A stretch of 64,000 bases of DNA from an uncultured Methanospirillum sp. (lineage in GTDB: Archaea; Halobacteriota; Methanomicrobia; Methanomicrobiales; Methanospirillaceae). The translations under genes and the position numbers were made by a program. Position 1 is the stretch's first letter; each line of letters begins with the position of its first letter. The stretch is taken from assembly GCF_963668475.1 (NCBI RefSeq), contig NZ_OY764544.1, positions 3,224,001 to 3,288,000 of the forward strand, given 5' to 3'. The notes beneath the pieces are model-generated. The model did not search any database. It had not been told where the DNA came from and saw only the letters and a list, made by a program, of their open reading frames with translations. Below are positions 18,238 to 26,604 of the stretch, piece by piece.

Positions 18238-18753
18238 TTATGTCAGTATCTTCCCCATAATCAGCAGGTCGGTAAACTCACCGTCATAGAGATAGGCCTT
18301 CTGTTTGATCCCTTCACGGTTGAATCCCATGAGTTCATACAGTCTGATGGCCCTGGTGTTGTGAATGACAACCATACACTCCATCCGGTAATAACCCCGG
18401 GTTCTTACAACCTCCTCCAGGAACTCAATACTTCTCCTGCCGATACCCTGTCCCCAGTAGTCAGGCTCAAGAAAGATGAAAAAATTCGCGGCGTGTGAGA
18501 GCCTTGTTCCGGGCGGGTACACGAAGAATCCGGCCCCGCCAACCATTCGTTCATGCAGATGAATCCCCCAGAGAGAAACGATTCCGTTCACGATCTGCCT
18601 GTAGAGATTCTCTGTTGCCTCCATGGGAACCGGGGGGAGCGTCTCAAAAATCCCGGATATCTCTGGCATATTTGATATTTCATTGAGCCGCTGCAGGTCA
18701 GACTCCTGGATTGGGAGATATTGAATGACTGGTGAAATTTTCTGATCTGACAC
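18238..18753 (-). CDS. GNAT-family N-acetyltransferase
   Basis: A 171-residue protein with the acetyl-CoA binding signature of GNAT enzymes, YWGQGIGRRSIEFLEE (motif A, near residue 110), and a C-terminal motif B region HNTRAIRLYELMGFNREG. The overall pattern is of the RimJ/RimL-like type acting on protein termini or small amines, but the substrate cannot be told. It is divergent from the DJ-1/PfpI gene, with copy A of the 70-bp hairpin element between them. Confidence 0.85.
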   Translation of the reverse strand: MSDQKISPVIQYLPIQESDLQRLNEISNMPEISGIFETLPPVPMEATENLYRQIVNGIVSLWGIHLHERMVGGAGFFVYPPGTRLSHAANFFIFLEPDYWGQGIGRRSIEFLEEVVRTRGYYRMECMVVIHNTRAIRLYELMGFNREGIKQKAYLYDGEFTDLLIMGKILT

Positions 18754-18857
18754 AAACAGGGTGGAGGTGGAGAGTATAATAAAGAATGGGGTATCCGGTC
18801 AGGTTGTACTGGTTTTGTACTGATTTAACGCTCACGAGCCGCTCCTTTTACTTCTTG

Positions 18858-18927
18858 TAAAAACCCCAACGGTGCCCCGTTGGGGGCCCCAGGTAGGACC
18901 GGTGAAAAGGACTTTTTCATGCAAAAG
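18858..18927 (+). repeat. 70-bp hairpin element, copy A
   Basis: This copy differs from copy B (19686-19755) at only two of 70 positions. It contains a nine-base stem CCCCAACGG/CCGTTGGGG with loop TGCC, then a GGTAGG segment, then a second stem TGAAAA/TTTTCA with loop GGACT. On the reverse strand the first hairpin is followed by TTTTTA, so it also resembles an intrinsic terminator. The element ends 37 nt before the start of the DJ-1/PfpI gene. It could be a leader element, a small RNA or a dispersed repeat. Confidence 0.7.
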
Positions 18928-18964
18928 GGTAGATATTTCATCAGAATGGGACCATTATATAAAA

Positions 18965-19600
18965 ATGACTCGCCTTCTCTATCTCTATATCCTGGATACC
19001 ATGGCCGACTGGGAGCCTGCATATCTTCTTCCGGAACTTGTATCTGGCAGATTTCTGTCATCACCTGATCTGCGGTACCAGGTACGTCTCTGCGGCCTGA
19101 CACGCGATCCGGTCACTACCATGGGAGGTCTCCGGCTGGTTCCTGAGATCACCATAGATGAGATCGAGGCTGATTCTGACAGGCTCCTCATTCTTCCGGG
19201 TGGTATGACCTGGTTTGAGCCGCTGCACGACCCGGTGCTTGCAAAGGTCAGGCAACTGCTTGATACCGGAATGATTGTGGGCGCCATCTGCGGGGCTACA
19301 ATGGCCCTGGCCAATGCAGGTATGCTCGATAACCGGTCACATACGAGCAATGATATTGGAGCCCTGAAGCAGTTCTGCCCCGGGTATTCGGGAGAGAAAT
19401 ACTATCTGTCAGAACCTGCTGTCACTGATGGGAATCTGATCACCGCAAGCGGATTTTCAGCGGTTGATTTTGCATACGCAGTGATGAAGAAACTCGGAGT
19501 CATGCGGGAAGAGACACTTGAGGCCTGGTACCAATTGAATCTTACAAAGAAGCCTGAATATTTTTACAAGTTAATGGAATCAATGGGAGATCAGAGTTAG
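18965..19600 (+). CDS. DJ-1/PfpI-family protein (class I glutamine amidotransferase-like)
   Basis: I take the ATG at 18965 (MTRLLYLYILDTMADWEPAY). A longer frame from 18872 would translate the hairpin element and is not credible. The 211-residue protein has the nucleophile elbow GAICGATMALANAG with its cysteine, and the preceding LLILPGGMTWFE strand of the DJ-1/PfpI fold. Members act as chaperones, glyoxalases, proteases or amidotransferase-like enzymes. The exact role cannot be read here. It resembles the YdeA-type stress subgroup. The gene is bracketed by two nearly identical 70-bp hairpin elements. Confidence 0.8.
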   Translation: MTRLLYLYILDTMADWEPAYLLPELVSGRFLSSPDLRYQVRLCGLTRDPVTTMGGLRLVPEITIDEIEADSDRLLILPGGMTWFEPLHDPVLAKVRQLLDTGMIVGAICGATMALANAGMLDNRSHTSNDIGALKQFCPGYSGEKYYLSEPAVTDGNLITASGFSAVDFAYAVMKKLGVMREETLEAWYQLNLTKKPEYFYKLMESMGDQS

Positions 19601-19685
19601 AAGGAAGTATGCCAGATCAGCGGTTCATGAGAGCAGGCTTTATCCAGCCGGGACTGTAAGAGTCATGAAATCTTGACTCTGTCAC

Positions 19686-19755
19686 TAAAAACCCCAACGG
19701 TGCCCCGTTGGGGGCCCCAGGTAGGATCGGTGAAAAGGACTTTTTCTTGCAAAAG
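19686..19755 (+). repeat. 70-bp hairpin element, copy B
   Basis: This is a direct repeat of copy A with two substitutions. It lies between the DJ-1/PfpI gene and the convergent DUF7123 copy 2, 13 nt from the latter's stop. On the reverse strand it reads as a GC-rich nine-base hairpin followed by TTTTTA, a plausible terminator for the DUF7123 transcript. Confidence 0.7.
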
Positions 19756-19768
19756 TGTTATACGTACG

Positions 19769-20020
19769 TTATACCTGGGGGTGTGTGATCAGCCAGGTGG
19801 TGCTGTTTGAGTAACTGTACTTCTGAATTGAGAACTTCGGGCAGTTTTCAGCCAGTATCCCCATGTTTGTTCCGACCTCTTTGGATGACAGTCCTGTCTC
19901 CCTGGCAATATACTTGGACTTAAAGAAGTTCTTTCCTTCTTTCATTTTGTTCTCAAGGTAGTCGATCAGGGTCTTTTGTCTGTCATTATATGGTGTGGCG
20001 AGTGTTGTTGGTGTGAACAT
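19769..20020 (-). CDS. DUF7123-type small winged-helix protein (copy 2)
   Basis: The start at 20020 gives 83 residues, MFTPTTLATPYNDRQKTL..., the same length and start context (GAGGT, five bases, ATG) as copy 1. A further in-frame ATG at 20032 lies in the ribosome-binding region and is out of frame in copy 1, so I reject it. The helix-turn-helix core FFKSKYIARETGLSSKEVG and the YSYSNSTTWLI end are nearly identical to copy 1. Both copies are intact, which suggests two functional regulators with shared upstream control. The terminator-like hairpin element B lies just downstream. Confidence 0.8.
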   Translation of the reverse strand: MFTPTTLATPYNDRQKTLIDYLENKMKEGKNFFKSKYIARETGLSSKEVGTNMGILAENCPKFSIQKYSYSNSTTWLITHPQV

Positions 20021-20515
20021 ACTGTACCTCATTATAATTGATTGAATGTAGGAGGAGGACCAGCCTCATTGAGGCTGGCTGAAATTCGGACTGTTCATAA
20101 CATCGAACTAAGAACCCGGGATAACTCCAAAGGAATCATTCCCGGTTGTGATGATGAGAAGTTTCGATTGTAGGAGGACATGTTGAACGCAGCTCATCTA
20201 TCGCTCACAGTTCCTGCACAGGCATGATTTATTATCTGCCTTGTGCAGGTCTCTGTGTGACATACTATCGTTGTGTGAAACAGGCTATAATCACGATAGG
20301 TAAAACTGATGGAAAATAATTAGAAATTAATTTTGGCAGGTATTCATCAGTTTTAACGAAATGTGCACAGTACTTGAGCTCGGTTGTGTGAACTGACACT
20401 TTCTGATGTCGTTGCACCTGATTGTTAATGGCGGAATGAGGTGGCATGGGTTCTTTGTTCCTTCATGGTATTCCAGAAAAATGTTCGGTTTCCATCGTTG
20501 CAACCGGTTGCAACA
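20021..20515 (-). promoter_or_regulatory. Long conserved leader/promoter of DUF7123 copy 2
   Basis: This region shares ordered blocks with the leader of copy 1. It has a perfect eight-base stem CCAGCCTC/GAGGCTGG at 20060-20078 beside CCTCCTACA (reverse strand; 20047-20055) and a second CCTCCTACA at 20169-20177. A 12-base stem follows at 20213-20249 (CCTGCACA-GGCA with TGCC-TGTGCAGG, one bulge), then a seven-base stem CTATCGT/ACGATAG at 20265-20299. The perfect palindrome GTTGCAACCGGTTGCAAC lies at 20497-20514. Stems differ in sequence between copies yet remain pairable, which suggests an RNA. The CCTCC motifs match the 3' end of archaeal 16S rRNA and could mask the gene's own GAGGT. Confidence 0.55.
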
Positions 20516-20678
20516 AGTGATATCATCATGAATGATGGTCATTGTGCCTGAGTTTTCTGGACTACGGAGCCGGGCATCGCGGCTGTGAAATATGATCTAC
20601 CGAGGATGTTTTCGTGCGGGTGGATACAAGGAGTCTGTGACTAACGGCTGAAAGAACCGGCAGACCGGGTCAATCAGT

Positions 20679-20707
20679 ATACTATACATCTGCTTTATAT
20701 GTAGTAT
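20679..20707 (+). promoter_or_regulatory. Imperfect operator palindrome over the TATA box of the DUF2284 operon
   Basis: Arms of 11 bases, ATACTATACAT at 20679 and ATATGTAGTAT at 20697, match at nine positions as an inverted repeat. The right arm and loop contain the TATA-like TTTATATG. The ATG of the DUF2284 gene follows at 20729 with AGGT eight bases before it. A repressor bound here would block the promoter. Confidence 0.5.
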
Positions 20708-20728
20708 GCCGGGGAATAGGTACTACTG

Positions 20729-21376
20729 ATGACAATCAGGAACTCTTTTGATGCCGAAAAAGTTCACCATTACCAGTTTCTCGTTGATAAAGCCCGCTCA
20801 CTTGGCGCTGCAGATGCAAAGGTGATCTCTGCATCTGATGTTATCGTTGAGGACCGGGTTGTACTCAAGTGCCGGGCAGGATGCATCTCGTACGGGAAAA
20901 AACTGACCTGTCCGCCCCATGTTCCTACTCCTGATGAGTTCCGCAGAATATTATCTGAGTATTCCTCTGCCCTCCTAGTCAAGTTCATCTCACCTGCCGA
21001 GGCCGATGATGATGTAATCTGCTCGATATACCGGTACTGGCTCGATCCAAAAGCCCCGGCTGATAAAAAGGAGAAGGCAACACAGTTCTGGAAGGATCAC
21101 TTCAACGGCACCGGATCGTTTGCTCCGATGATGCTTGAACTGGAGCGGACTGCCTTTAATGCAGGCAACACCTTTGCCCTGGCTCTGGTGAACGGGTCAT
21201 GCCGGCTTTGTGAAACCTGTAACGTGAACGGTCTCTGTGTTCATCCCTCTCAGGCCCGTATCCCTGAACATGCCGTGGGTGTCAACATGGTGAAGACTGC
21301 TGAAAAAGCAGGTATGTCGATTAAATTCCCGGTGCAGGGACATCCTGAACTGATGGCTCTCCTTCTGATCGATTGA
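20729..21376 (+). CDS. DUF2284 predicted metal-binding protein
   Basis: A 215-residue protein with two cysteine clusters typical of DUF2284: CRAGCISYGKKLTCPPH near residue 50 and CRLCETCNVNGLCVHP near 155. These probably bind an iron-sulfur cluster or zinc. The C-terminus VGVNMVKTAEKAGM is also typical of the family. Biochemical function is not known. The stop is six bases before the metallo-hydrolase gene, so the two form an operon behind the palindromic promoter at 20.7 kb. Confidence 0.82.
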   Translation: MTIRNSFDAEKVHHYQFLVDKARSLGAADAKVISASDVIVEDRVVLKCRAGCISYGKKLTCPPHVPTPDEFRRILSEYSSALLVKFISPAEADDDVICSIYRYWLDPKAPADKKEKATQFWKDHFNGTGSFAPMMLELERTAFNAGNTFALALVNGSCRLCETCNVNGLCVHPSQARIPEHAVGVNMVKTAEKAGMSIKFPVQGHPELMALLLID

Positions 21377-21382
21377 TGTCTT

Positions 21383-22312
21383 ATGATGGAAATTCTTAAA
21401 CCGGTAGACAAGGTGGAGATCACTGTTCTGGTCGATAATTACATTGATATCTTTGTACCACCGGCAACGGACGTGGATAAACGGCTGCCGTTTGGTCCAT
21501 CCAGGGAAATTCTCGCTGAGCATGGTTTATCCTGTCTTGTCAGGCTTTTTTGTGGAGAAGAGATCCATACAGTCCTCCTTGATGCCGGGCTCTCAAAGAA
21601 CTGCATGTTCTCCAATGCGGAAGTCCTCGGGATACAACTCTCTGATATTGAGGCTGTTGCACTGAGCCATGGTCATTTTGATCATATCGGAGGTATGGTT
21701 GAATTTTTCAGAAGAGCCGGGAAGAGTATCCCGCTCGTTCTCCATCCTGATGCCTTTGTAAGGCGAAGACTCAATAATCCGATCAGAGTGCCTGTGGAAC
21801 TGCCACAACTGGATGAAGCAGCACTCAAAGATGCCGGGGCAGACATCCGTATCTGCAGCAATCCATCTTCGCTTGCAGATGATCATCTGCTTGTGACCGG
21901 TGAAGTGGAGCGTATCACTCCGTTTGAGACCGGAATGCCTGGCATGGAGATGTATGAAGACGGTATGTGGGTTTCTGATCCGATACGTGATGACCAGGCA
22001 CTTGTAATTCATGTCCGGGATAAGGGTCTTGTAGTTCTGAGTGGGTGTGCCCATGCCGGGATCATCAATACAATACACTATTCACAGAAGATCACCGGAA
22101 TCAGTACTGTTCACGCGGTAATCGGGGGATTCCATCTCACCGGTCCGGCGTTTGAACCACGGATCATGCCGACAATAGCGGCTATGAAAGAGATTGACCC
22201 TGATTATATTGTCCCGATGCACTGCACCGGGTGGACGGCAATTAATAGGTTTATTGAGAATATACCCGGGAAATGTATTCTGAATACTGTCGGAACGACG
22301 TATGTATTCTGA
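21383..22312 (+). CDS. MBL-fold metallo-hydrolase, dihydropterin-phosphate synthase-like
   Basis: A 309-residue protein with the metallo-beta-lactamase motif ALSHGHFDHIGG (H-x-H-x-D-H), a second ligand region GCAHAGIINTIHY, GGFHLTG, and a terminal MHCTGW histidine. This arrangement fits the COG1237 group that includes the enzyme 7,8-dihydropterin-6-methyl-4-(beta-D-ribofuranosyl)aminobenzene-5'-phosphate synthase from methanopterin-type pathways. The GCAH and MHCTGW motifs are the basis, so substrate assignment stays tentative. It is co-transcribed with the DUF2284 gene. Confidence 0.8.
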   Translation: MMEILKPVDKVEITVLVDNYIDIFVPPATDVDKRLPFGPSREILAEHGLSCLVRLFCGEEIHTVLLDAGLSKNCMFSNAEVLGIQLSDIEAVALSHGHFDHIGGMVEFFRRAGKSIPLVLHPDAFVRRRLNNPIRVPVELPQLDEAALKDAGADIRICSNPSSLADDHLLVTGEVERITPFETGMPGMEMYEDGMWVSDPIRDDQALVIHVRDKGLVVLSGCAHAGIINTIHYSQKITGISTVHAVIGGFHLTGPAFEPRIMPTIAAMKEIDPDYIVPMHCTGWTAINRFIENIPGKCILNTVGTTYVF

Positions 22313-22330
22313 TTTTCCTATCTGCTAAAC

Positions 22331-25300
22331 CTACCTATTTTGAATAAATTTTGAAAACGTCAATATGTATACGGTTCCCTGATCCCGGATAATCTCAAGT
22401 GTCCCTCCTAATTGACCAGCCAGTCCTTTGATGAGTTGAAACCCGAGTGAATTCTTTTTCTCAAGAGATTGATCGTCAGGAAGGCCGATGCCATTATCGG
22501 TATACTTCAGGTGATATGCATTTTCATCTGCATACATATCAATGGTAATAATCCCCTTCTGGCCATTGGGAAAAGCATGTTTGAGCGAGTTGGATATCAT
22601 CTCATTTATCAACAGACTACAGGGTACAGCTTTGTCAATATCGAGGTATATTGAGGATATATTGAGTTCTACAGACACATCGGTCTTTGATACTTTATAG
22701 GACTGGAACAGGTAATCGATAATCTTTTTGATATATGTGCTATAGTCTATTTGATCGAGATTATCTGACTGATAGAGTTTTTCATGGATGAGAGCAAGTG
22801 AACGGATCCGGTTCTGACTCTCGTTTAATATCTCAATCATGTGAGGATCCTGCAGGCCACGTGCCTGCATGAAAAGAAGACTGGATATTACCTGCATATT
22901 GTTCTTTACACGGTGATGAATCTCTTTTAGGAGAATCTCCTTTTCTCTGAGTGATTTTACAATTTCAGCATCTAACTTCTTCTGTTCGGTGATATCTATA
23001 ACAATTGTCCTGGACATCAGATAATTCCCTGACTCGTCAAATATTGCAGATGCATTCACCCGCACCGGAAAAGTACTCCCATCCTTTCTGACAAAGGTCA
23101 GTTCAATATCTACCTGGGATCCACTTTCTATAAATCTCTTGAATGATCTTCTGAATGTTTCTACGCTTTCCGGGGTGAGGAGCTCCTGGATATTCTTCCT
23201 GTTAATGACTTCTTCTCTTGAGTATTGTAACCACGAGAGTTCAGTATCGTTCATTCGAATAATAAGGCCATTTCCATCGATTGAATGATATCCACACGGA
23301 GCTCTGTTATAGAGGTCATGAACTTCTCTTGTAATTCTTTGTTTCTCCTCTAATGCCTGGTTAATATCGGTAATATCCTGAGAAGATCCGACAATTCTTC
23401 TCGAATCCTGAGACTCATCTCCAAATATTTCCATTTGAGCAAAAATTGTCCTGATCTCTCCACTGGGGAGAATAATTCGATGAGTAACAGAACCGGATGG
23501 CCGGTCTTGTATGATCATGTCTATATTTCTGTTAACTTTCTCACGGTCATCTGGATGTATCCTTTCTAAAAATAAGTCCAGAGAAGGGTTTTGAAGATCC
23601 GGATCATATCCAAATATCCTGAGTTCTTCGGGAGAGCAGTGAAATTCCCTGGTGGTAAGGACGATGTCCCAGCTTCCATAGTGAGCAACATGTTGTGCTC
23701 TATCAAGTCGCTCCTGGTTCTCTTCAAGAACGGTCTTTAACTTCTCCAGTTCCTCATTCTTCCTGGTTAATTCAAGTGTCCTGTCTCTGACGCGATTCTC
23801 CAGATCTTCATATGAACGCTTCAGTTCATCTTCAATCAGTTTTTTATCCGTAATATCCCGGTTTACGGCTCTTCGACCAAGAAAGACCCCGTCTTTGTCA
23901 AATACAGAATAACAATGATGAGATATCCATCTCTCCCCATTATCTTTTGTAATAATTCGAAAGAGAATCTCATGTTTATCTGGATCGGTGATGCAAAGCG
24001 AATGTGACTGATATATCTCTTTATCATCCGGATGGATGATCTCTTCAAGTGTTATATGTTTTTGATAAAAGTCTTCAGGAGAATACCCGCTGATCCGTTG
24101 AACTGATGGGGTTATGTATACATAATCCTGATCGGGATCGATCAGGTATTCCCAGTCATAGGTATAATCTGCGAGGTTTCTGAATTTTTCTTCACTTTTG
24201 TAGAGTTGTTCCTGACTCTTTACAAGTTCATAATAGTTTGATTTAAGCTCTTCTTCTGAAGCAGATAATTCTTCTAACGCGGCGTTAAGTTCAGTGTTTT
24301 TACTAAGTATCTTAAGTTCTGTATTTTTCTGTTCAGTGATATTTAGGGATAATATCGCCAGTCCTTCCTTTATTGGCTGGATTCTCAAATTAAACCAACC
24401 CGAATCCCCGTTTGGAAATGTAAATTCATTCTCAATAATCTGTGGAATTTTTTCGTTGAATGATCTTTGAAGAGATTTAAATAATGGCGTCTTCTCTACT
24501 CCTGGATACTTCTCTATCAGGGTACTGCTCATCAGTTCTTCCCTGGAGTAACCACTCTGCCTGACCGCCTCATCATTGAGATATAAATATCTAAAATCCG
24601 AAGTTATTATCTGGAAACCTTCCAGCATCGTGTCTAATACCCGACGATATCGCTCTTCACTCTCCAGTAATGCACATTCATTCTCTTTCCGCTCACTGAT
24701 ATTACGGACTACACCAACAATGCCTGAGACAGCCCCCTGGTCATTTACTACGAGAGTTGTTACAAGTTCAACAGGAATAATAGTCTGATCTTTTCGTTTT
24801 AGATCAAGAGAGAATATCTGAATCTGTGCTGATGTATCTCCAGATTCCATTGCTTTGATCCTATCTGCTGTTTGGATACTCATCTGTTGAAACGAATCAG
24901 TCACAATAAAATCTTCCGGAGACAGGTCCAGAAGTTCTTCAGGTCGATAACCCAGAAGAGAGAAAACGGAAGGACTGACGTAACTCATCTTTCTCGACTG
25001 TATGTCCATCGTCCAGATGACATCTCCTGCATTTTCGGCAAGTAACCTGTACTTCTGCTCTGTCTCCTTTACTCTGGAAAAGGCATTATCAGCCAGGTTC
25101 ATGGAATAGATTGCTGCTCCACATAGTCCGGCCAATAGCACCATAATGAACCCAAGCATCAGAATAAAATAGTTATTCCAGGTTTTGGTCCGCTGCTGAA
25201 GTGACTTCCTTAGTGCCAGATCAAGGAGGTCTGTTTGCTGTTCAAGATCATAGAGTGAGATACGGAATTGAATCTGGAGATTCTCGTCATGGTCTGAAGA

Positions 25301-25711
25301 GTATTCCAATGTATTAAGGACTTGTTTAAATTTCTCGACCTGATTACGAAAGTGAGTCGTATCAGGGAGTTCATTGATATCATATATGGATGGAATATTT
25401 TCGATTTCAGTGATTGTCTTATCAATTGAATGAATGGACTGATCTAAGAGGGCATATCCCTGGTATTTGTCATACGGTGATGCATCATTATTTCCCTGAG
25501 TAGTATGTAAAAAACCCTTTATCAGGTCAATCCGGGCAGTTCCAAGGAGATTGAGATCATTGATGATATACTTCATCTCCTCCTGTTCCTGATAATGAAA
25601 CCAGGTGATGGAAAAACTGACAAAAATGGTAAAAAGTATCGCTGCCCAGATCCAAAACCGTGGGTTAGCGAGAATGGCTGATAGATTGGTTATCAGATCA
25701 GGATTCTTCAT
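22331..25711 (-). CDS. Membrane sensor histidine kinase with five PAS domains, HisKA_2 type
   Basis: A 1126-residue protein with two membrane helices (about residues 16-36 and 175-198) enclosing a helical extracytoplasmic segment. Five PAS domains follow near residues 215-340, 345-460, 500-625, 670-790 and 795-915, with coiled coils between. The phospho-acceptor box EIHHRVKNNMQVISSLL (His near 932) is the HisKA_2/HWE type rather than the RHD type of the other kinases here. INEMISNSLKHAF, DNGIGLPDD and LGFQLIKGLAGQLGG complete the ATPase domain. Its start overlaps the end of the solute-binding protein gene by 4 nt, so that protein probably delivers the ligand signal. Confidence 0.9.
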   Translation of the reverse strand: MKNPDLITNLSAILANPRFWIWAAILFTIFVSFSITWFHYQEQEEMKYIINDLNLLGTARIDLIKGFLHTTQGNNDASPYDKYQGYALLDQSIHSIDKTITEIENIPSIYDINELPDTTHFRNQVEKFKQVLNTLEYSSDHDENLQIQFRISLYDLEQQTDLLDLALRKSLQQRTKTWNNYFILMLGFIMVLLAGLCGAAIYSMNLADNAFSRVKETEQKYRLLAENAGDVIWTMDIQSRKMSYVSPSVFSLLGYRPEELLDLSPEDFIVTDSFQQMSIQTADRIKAMESGDTSAQIQIFSLDLKRKDQTIIPVELVTTLVVNDQGAVSGIVGVVRNISERKENECALLESEERYRRVLDTMLEGFQIITSDFRYLYLNDEAVRQSGYSREELMSSTLIEKYPGVEKTPLFKSLQRSFNEKIPQIIENEFTFPNGDSGWFNLRIQPIKEGLAILSLNITEQKNTELKILSKNTELNAALEELSASEEELKSNYYELVKSQEQLYKSEEKFRNLADYTYDWEYLIDPDQDYVYITPSVQRISGYSPEDFYQKHITLEEIIHPDDKEIYQSHSLCITDPDKHEILFRIITKDNGERWISHHCYSVFDKDGVFLGRRAVNRDITDKKLIEDELKRSYEDLENRVRDRTLELTRKNEELEKLKTVLEENQERLDRAQHVAHYGSWDIVLTTREFHCSPEELRIFGYDPDLQNPSLDLFLERIHPDDREKVNRNIDMIIQDRPSGSVTHRIILPSGEIRTIFAQMEIFGDESQDSRRIVGSSQDITDINQALEEKQRITREVHDLYNRAPCGYHSIDGNGLIIRMNDTELSWLQYSREEVINRKNIQELLTPESVETFRRSFKRFIESGSQVDIELTFVRKDGSTFPVRVNASAIFDESGNYLMSRTIVIDITEQKKLDAEIVKSLREKEILLKEIHHRVKNNMQVISSLLFMQARGLQDPHMIEILNESQNRIRSLALIHEKLYQSDNLDQIDYSTYIKKIIDYLFQSYKVSKTDVSVELNISSIYLDIDKAVPCSLLINEMISNSLKHAFPNGQKGIITIDMYADENAYHLKYTDNGIGLPDDQSLEKKNSLGFQLIKGLAGQLGGTLEIIRDQGTVYILTFSKFIQNR

Positions 25712-26577
25712 GATTTATCCCGGATAGAGAGATTTGAGTCATCATGTACCGGTACTTCATCTTTGGAAAAACCAAATCTGCTGATTAGGTTCAGATGGCT
25801 ATCACACCCGATATACTCTTTCATCATACTATTCCACGCAGAAATCAGTGCACGATCCTGCTTTCTGAATCCAAACGCCCCGTATCCATATGATCTGAGT
25901 GCCGGTATTTCGGTCTGATAAAATGGATGTGCCTCTTCAAATTCACCAGATGTGGAGTGTGATGCGAGCCACCGGATGGAGGGTGTTGAGAGTGCAAACC
26001 CTGTTGCTTTTCCGGTCTCAACCGATGCCCGACCAGTCGGGGTATCTGGAACAATAATGAGCCTCTCTTCAGGCATGCCAAGTTCATGAAACACTTCTTG
26101 TTCGACTGAATCGGCCAGAACAGAGATTACTACATTATTCTTTTCAACTGCCTCTTTATACGAGTGAATATCTGATGGATTTCCTGATTTAACCAGTAAC
26201 CCCTGGTTTACGCGAAACGAAGGAGAAGAAAAGGAGATCTCTTTCAGCCTGTCATCGGAGATGAACATCCCGGAAGCTATTACATCTATCTTTCCTGCTT
26301 CAAGCTCCGGGATGAGTGAACCGAATTCTGTCTGTCTCCAGATAATGCATGGTATCCCAATCCTTTCAACAATTTTTTGTGCTACTTCTGGTGATTCACC
26401 GGTGATATTCCCGCCAGATACATAGGCATATGGCGGTTCGACAGCATATCCGATGATGATACAATTATTCAGATGGTCACTCAGTGAGGTGTCAGTTACT
26501 GACTGATACTGGATGTACGCAATACCGCTGATGGTTAAAAGAAGGATTATGAGCGGGACTACATACCGATGATCCAT
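25708..26577 (-). CDS. Periplasmic solute-binding protein (SBP_bac_3 type), membrane-anchored
   Basis: A 289-residue protein with an N-terminal hydrophobic anchor (residues 7-23). The rest has the family-3 solute-binding pattern: IIGYAVEPPYAYVSGGNITGESPEVAQ at the start of the domain, KIDVIASGMFISDDRLKEISFSSP, and a later TGRASVETGKATGFALS. Family members bind amino acids or related polar solutes. No transporter permease or ATPase is next to it. Instead it is coupled (ATGA overlap) to a large sensor kinase, so it probably acts as the ligand-binding partner of that kinase. The ligand is unknown. Confidence 0.85.
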   Translation of the reverse strand: MDHRYVVPLIILLLTISGIAYIQYQSVTDTSLSDHLNNCIIIGYAVEPPYAYVSGGNITGESPEVAQKIVERIGIPCIIWRQTEFGSLIPELEAGKIDVIASGMFISDDRLKEISFSSPSFRVNQGLLVKSGNPSDIHSYKEAVEKNNVVISVLADSVEQEVFHELGMPEERLIIVPDTPTGRASVETGKATGFALSTPSIRWLASHSTSGEFEEAHPFYQTEIPALRSYGYGAFGFRKQDRALISAWNSMMKEYIGCDSHLNLISRFGFSKDEVPVHDDSNLSIRDKS

Positions 26578-26604
26578 TTTTACCTACATGATTAAAGAAA
26601 ATTA

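Noticed and set aside
18872..18964. N-terminal extension of the DJ-1/PfpI frame
   Set aside because: It translates the 70-bp hairpin element, and family similarity begins at the ATG at 18965.
20818..20885. Adjacent CRISPR spacers and coding repeats considered as a shared signal with the DUF2284 start region
   Set aside because: No real match was found between this coding segment and any spacer read by eye.
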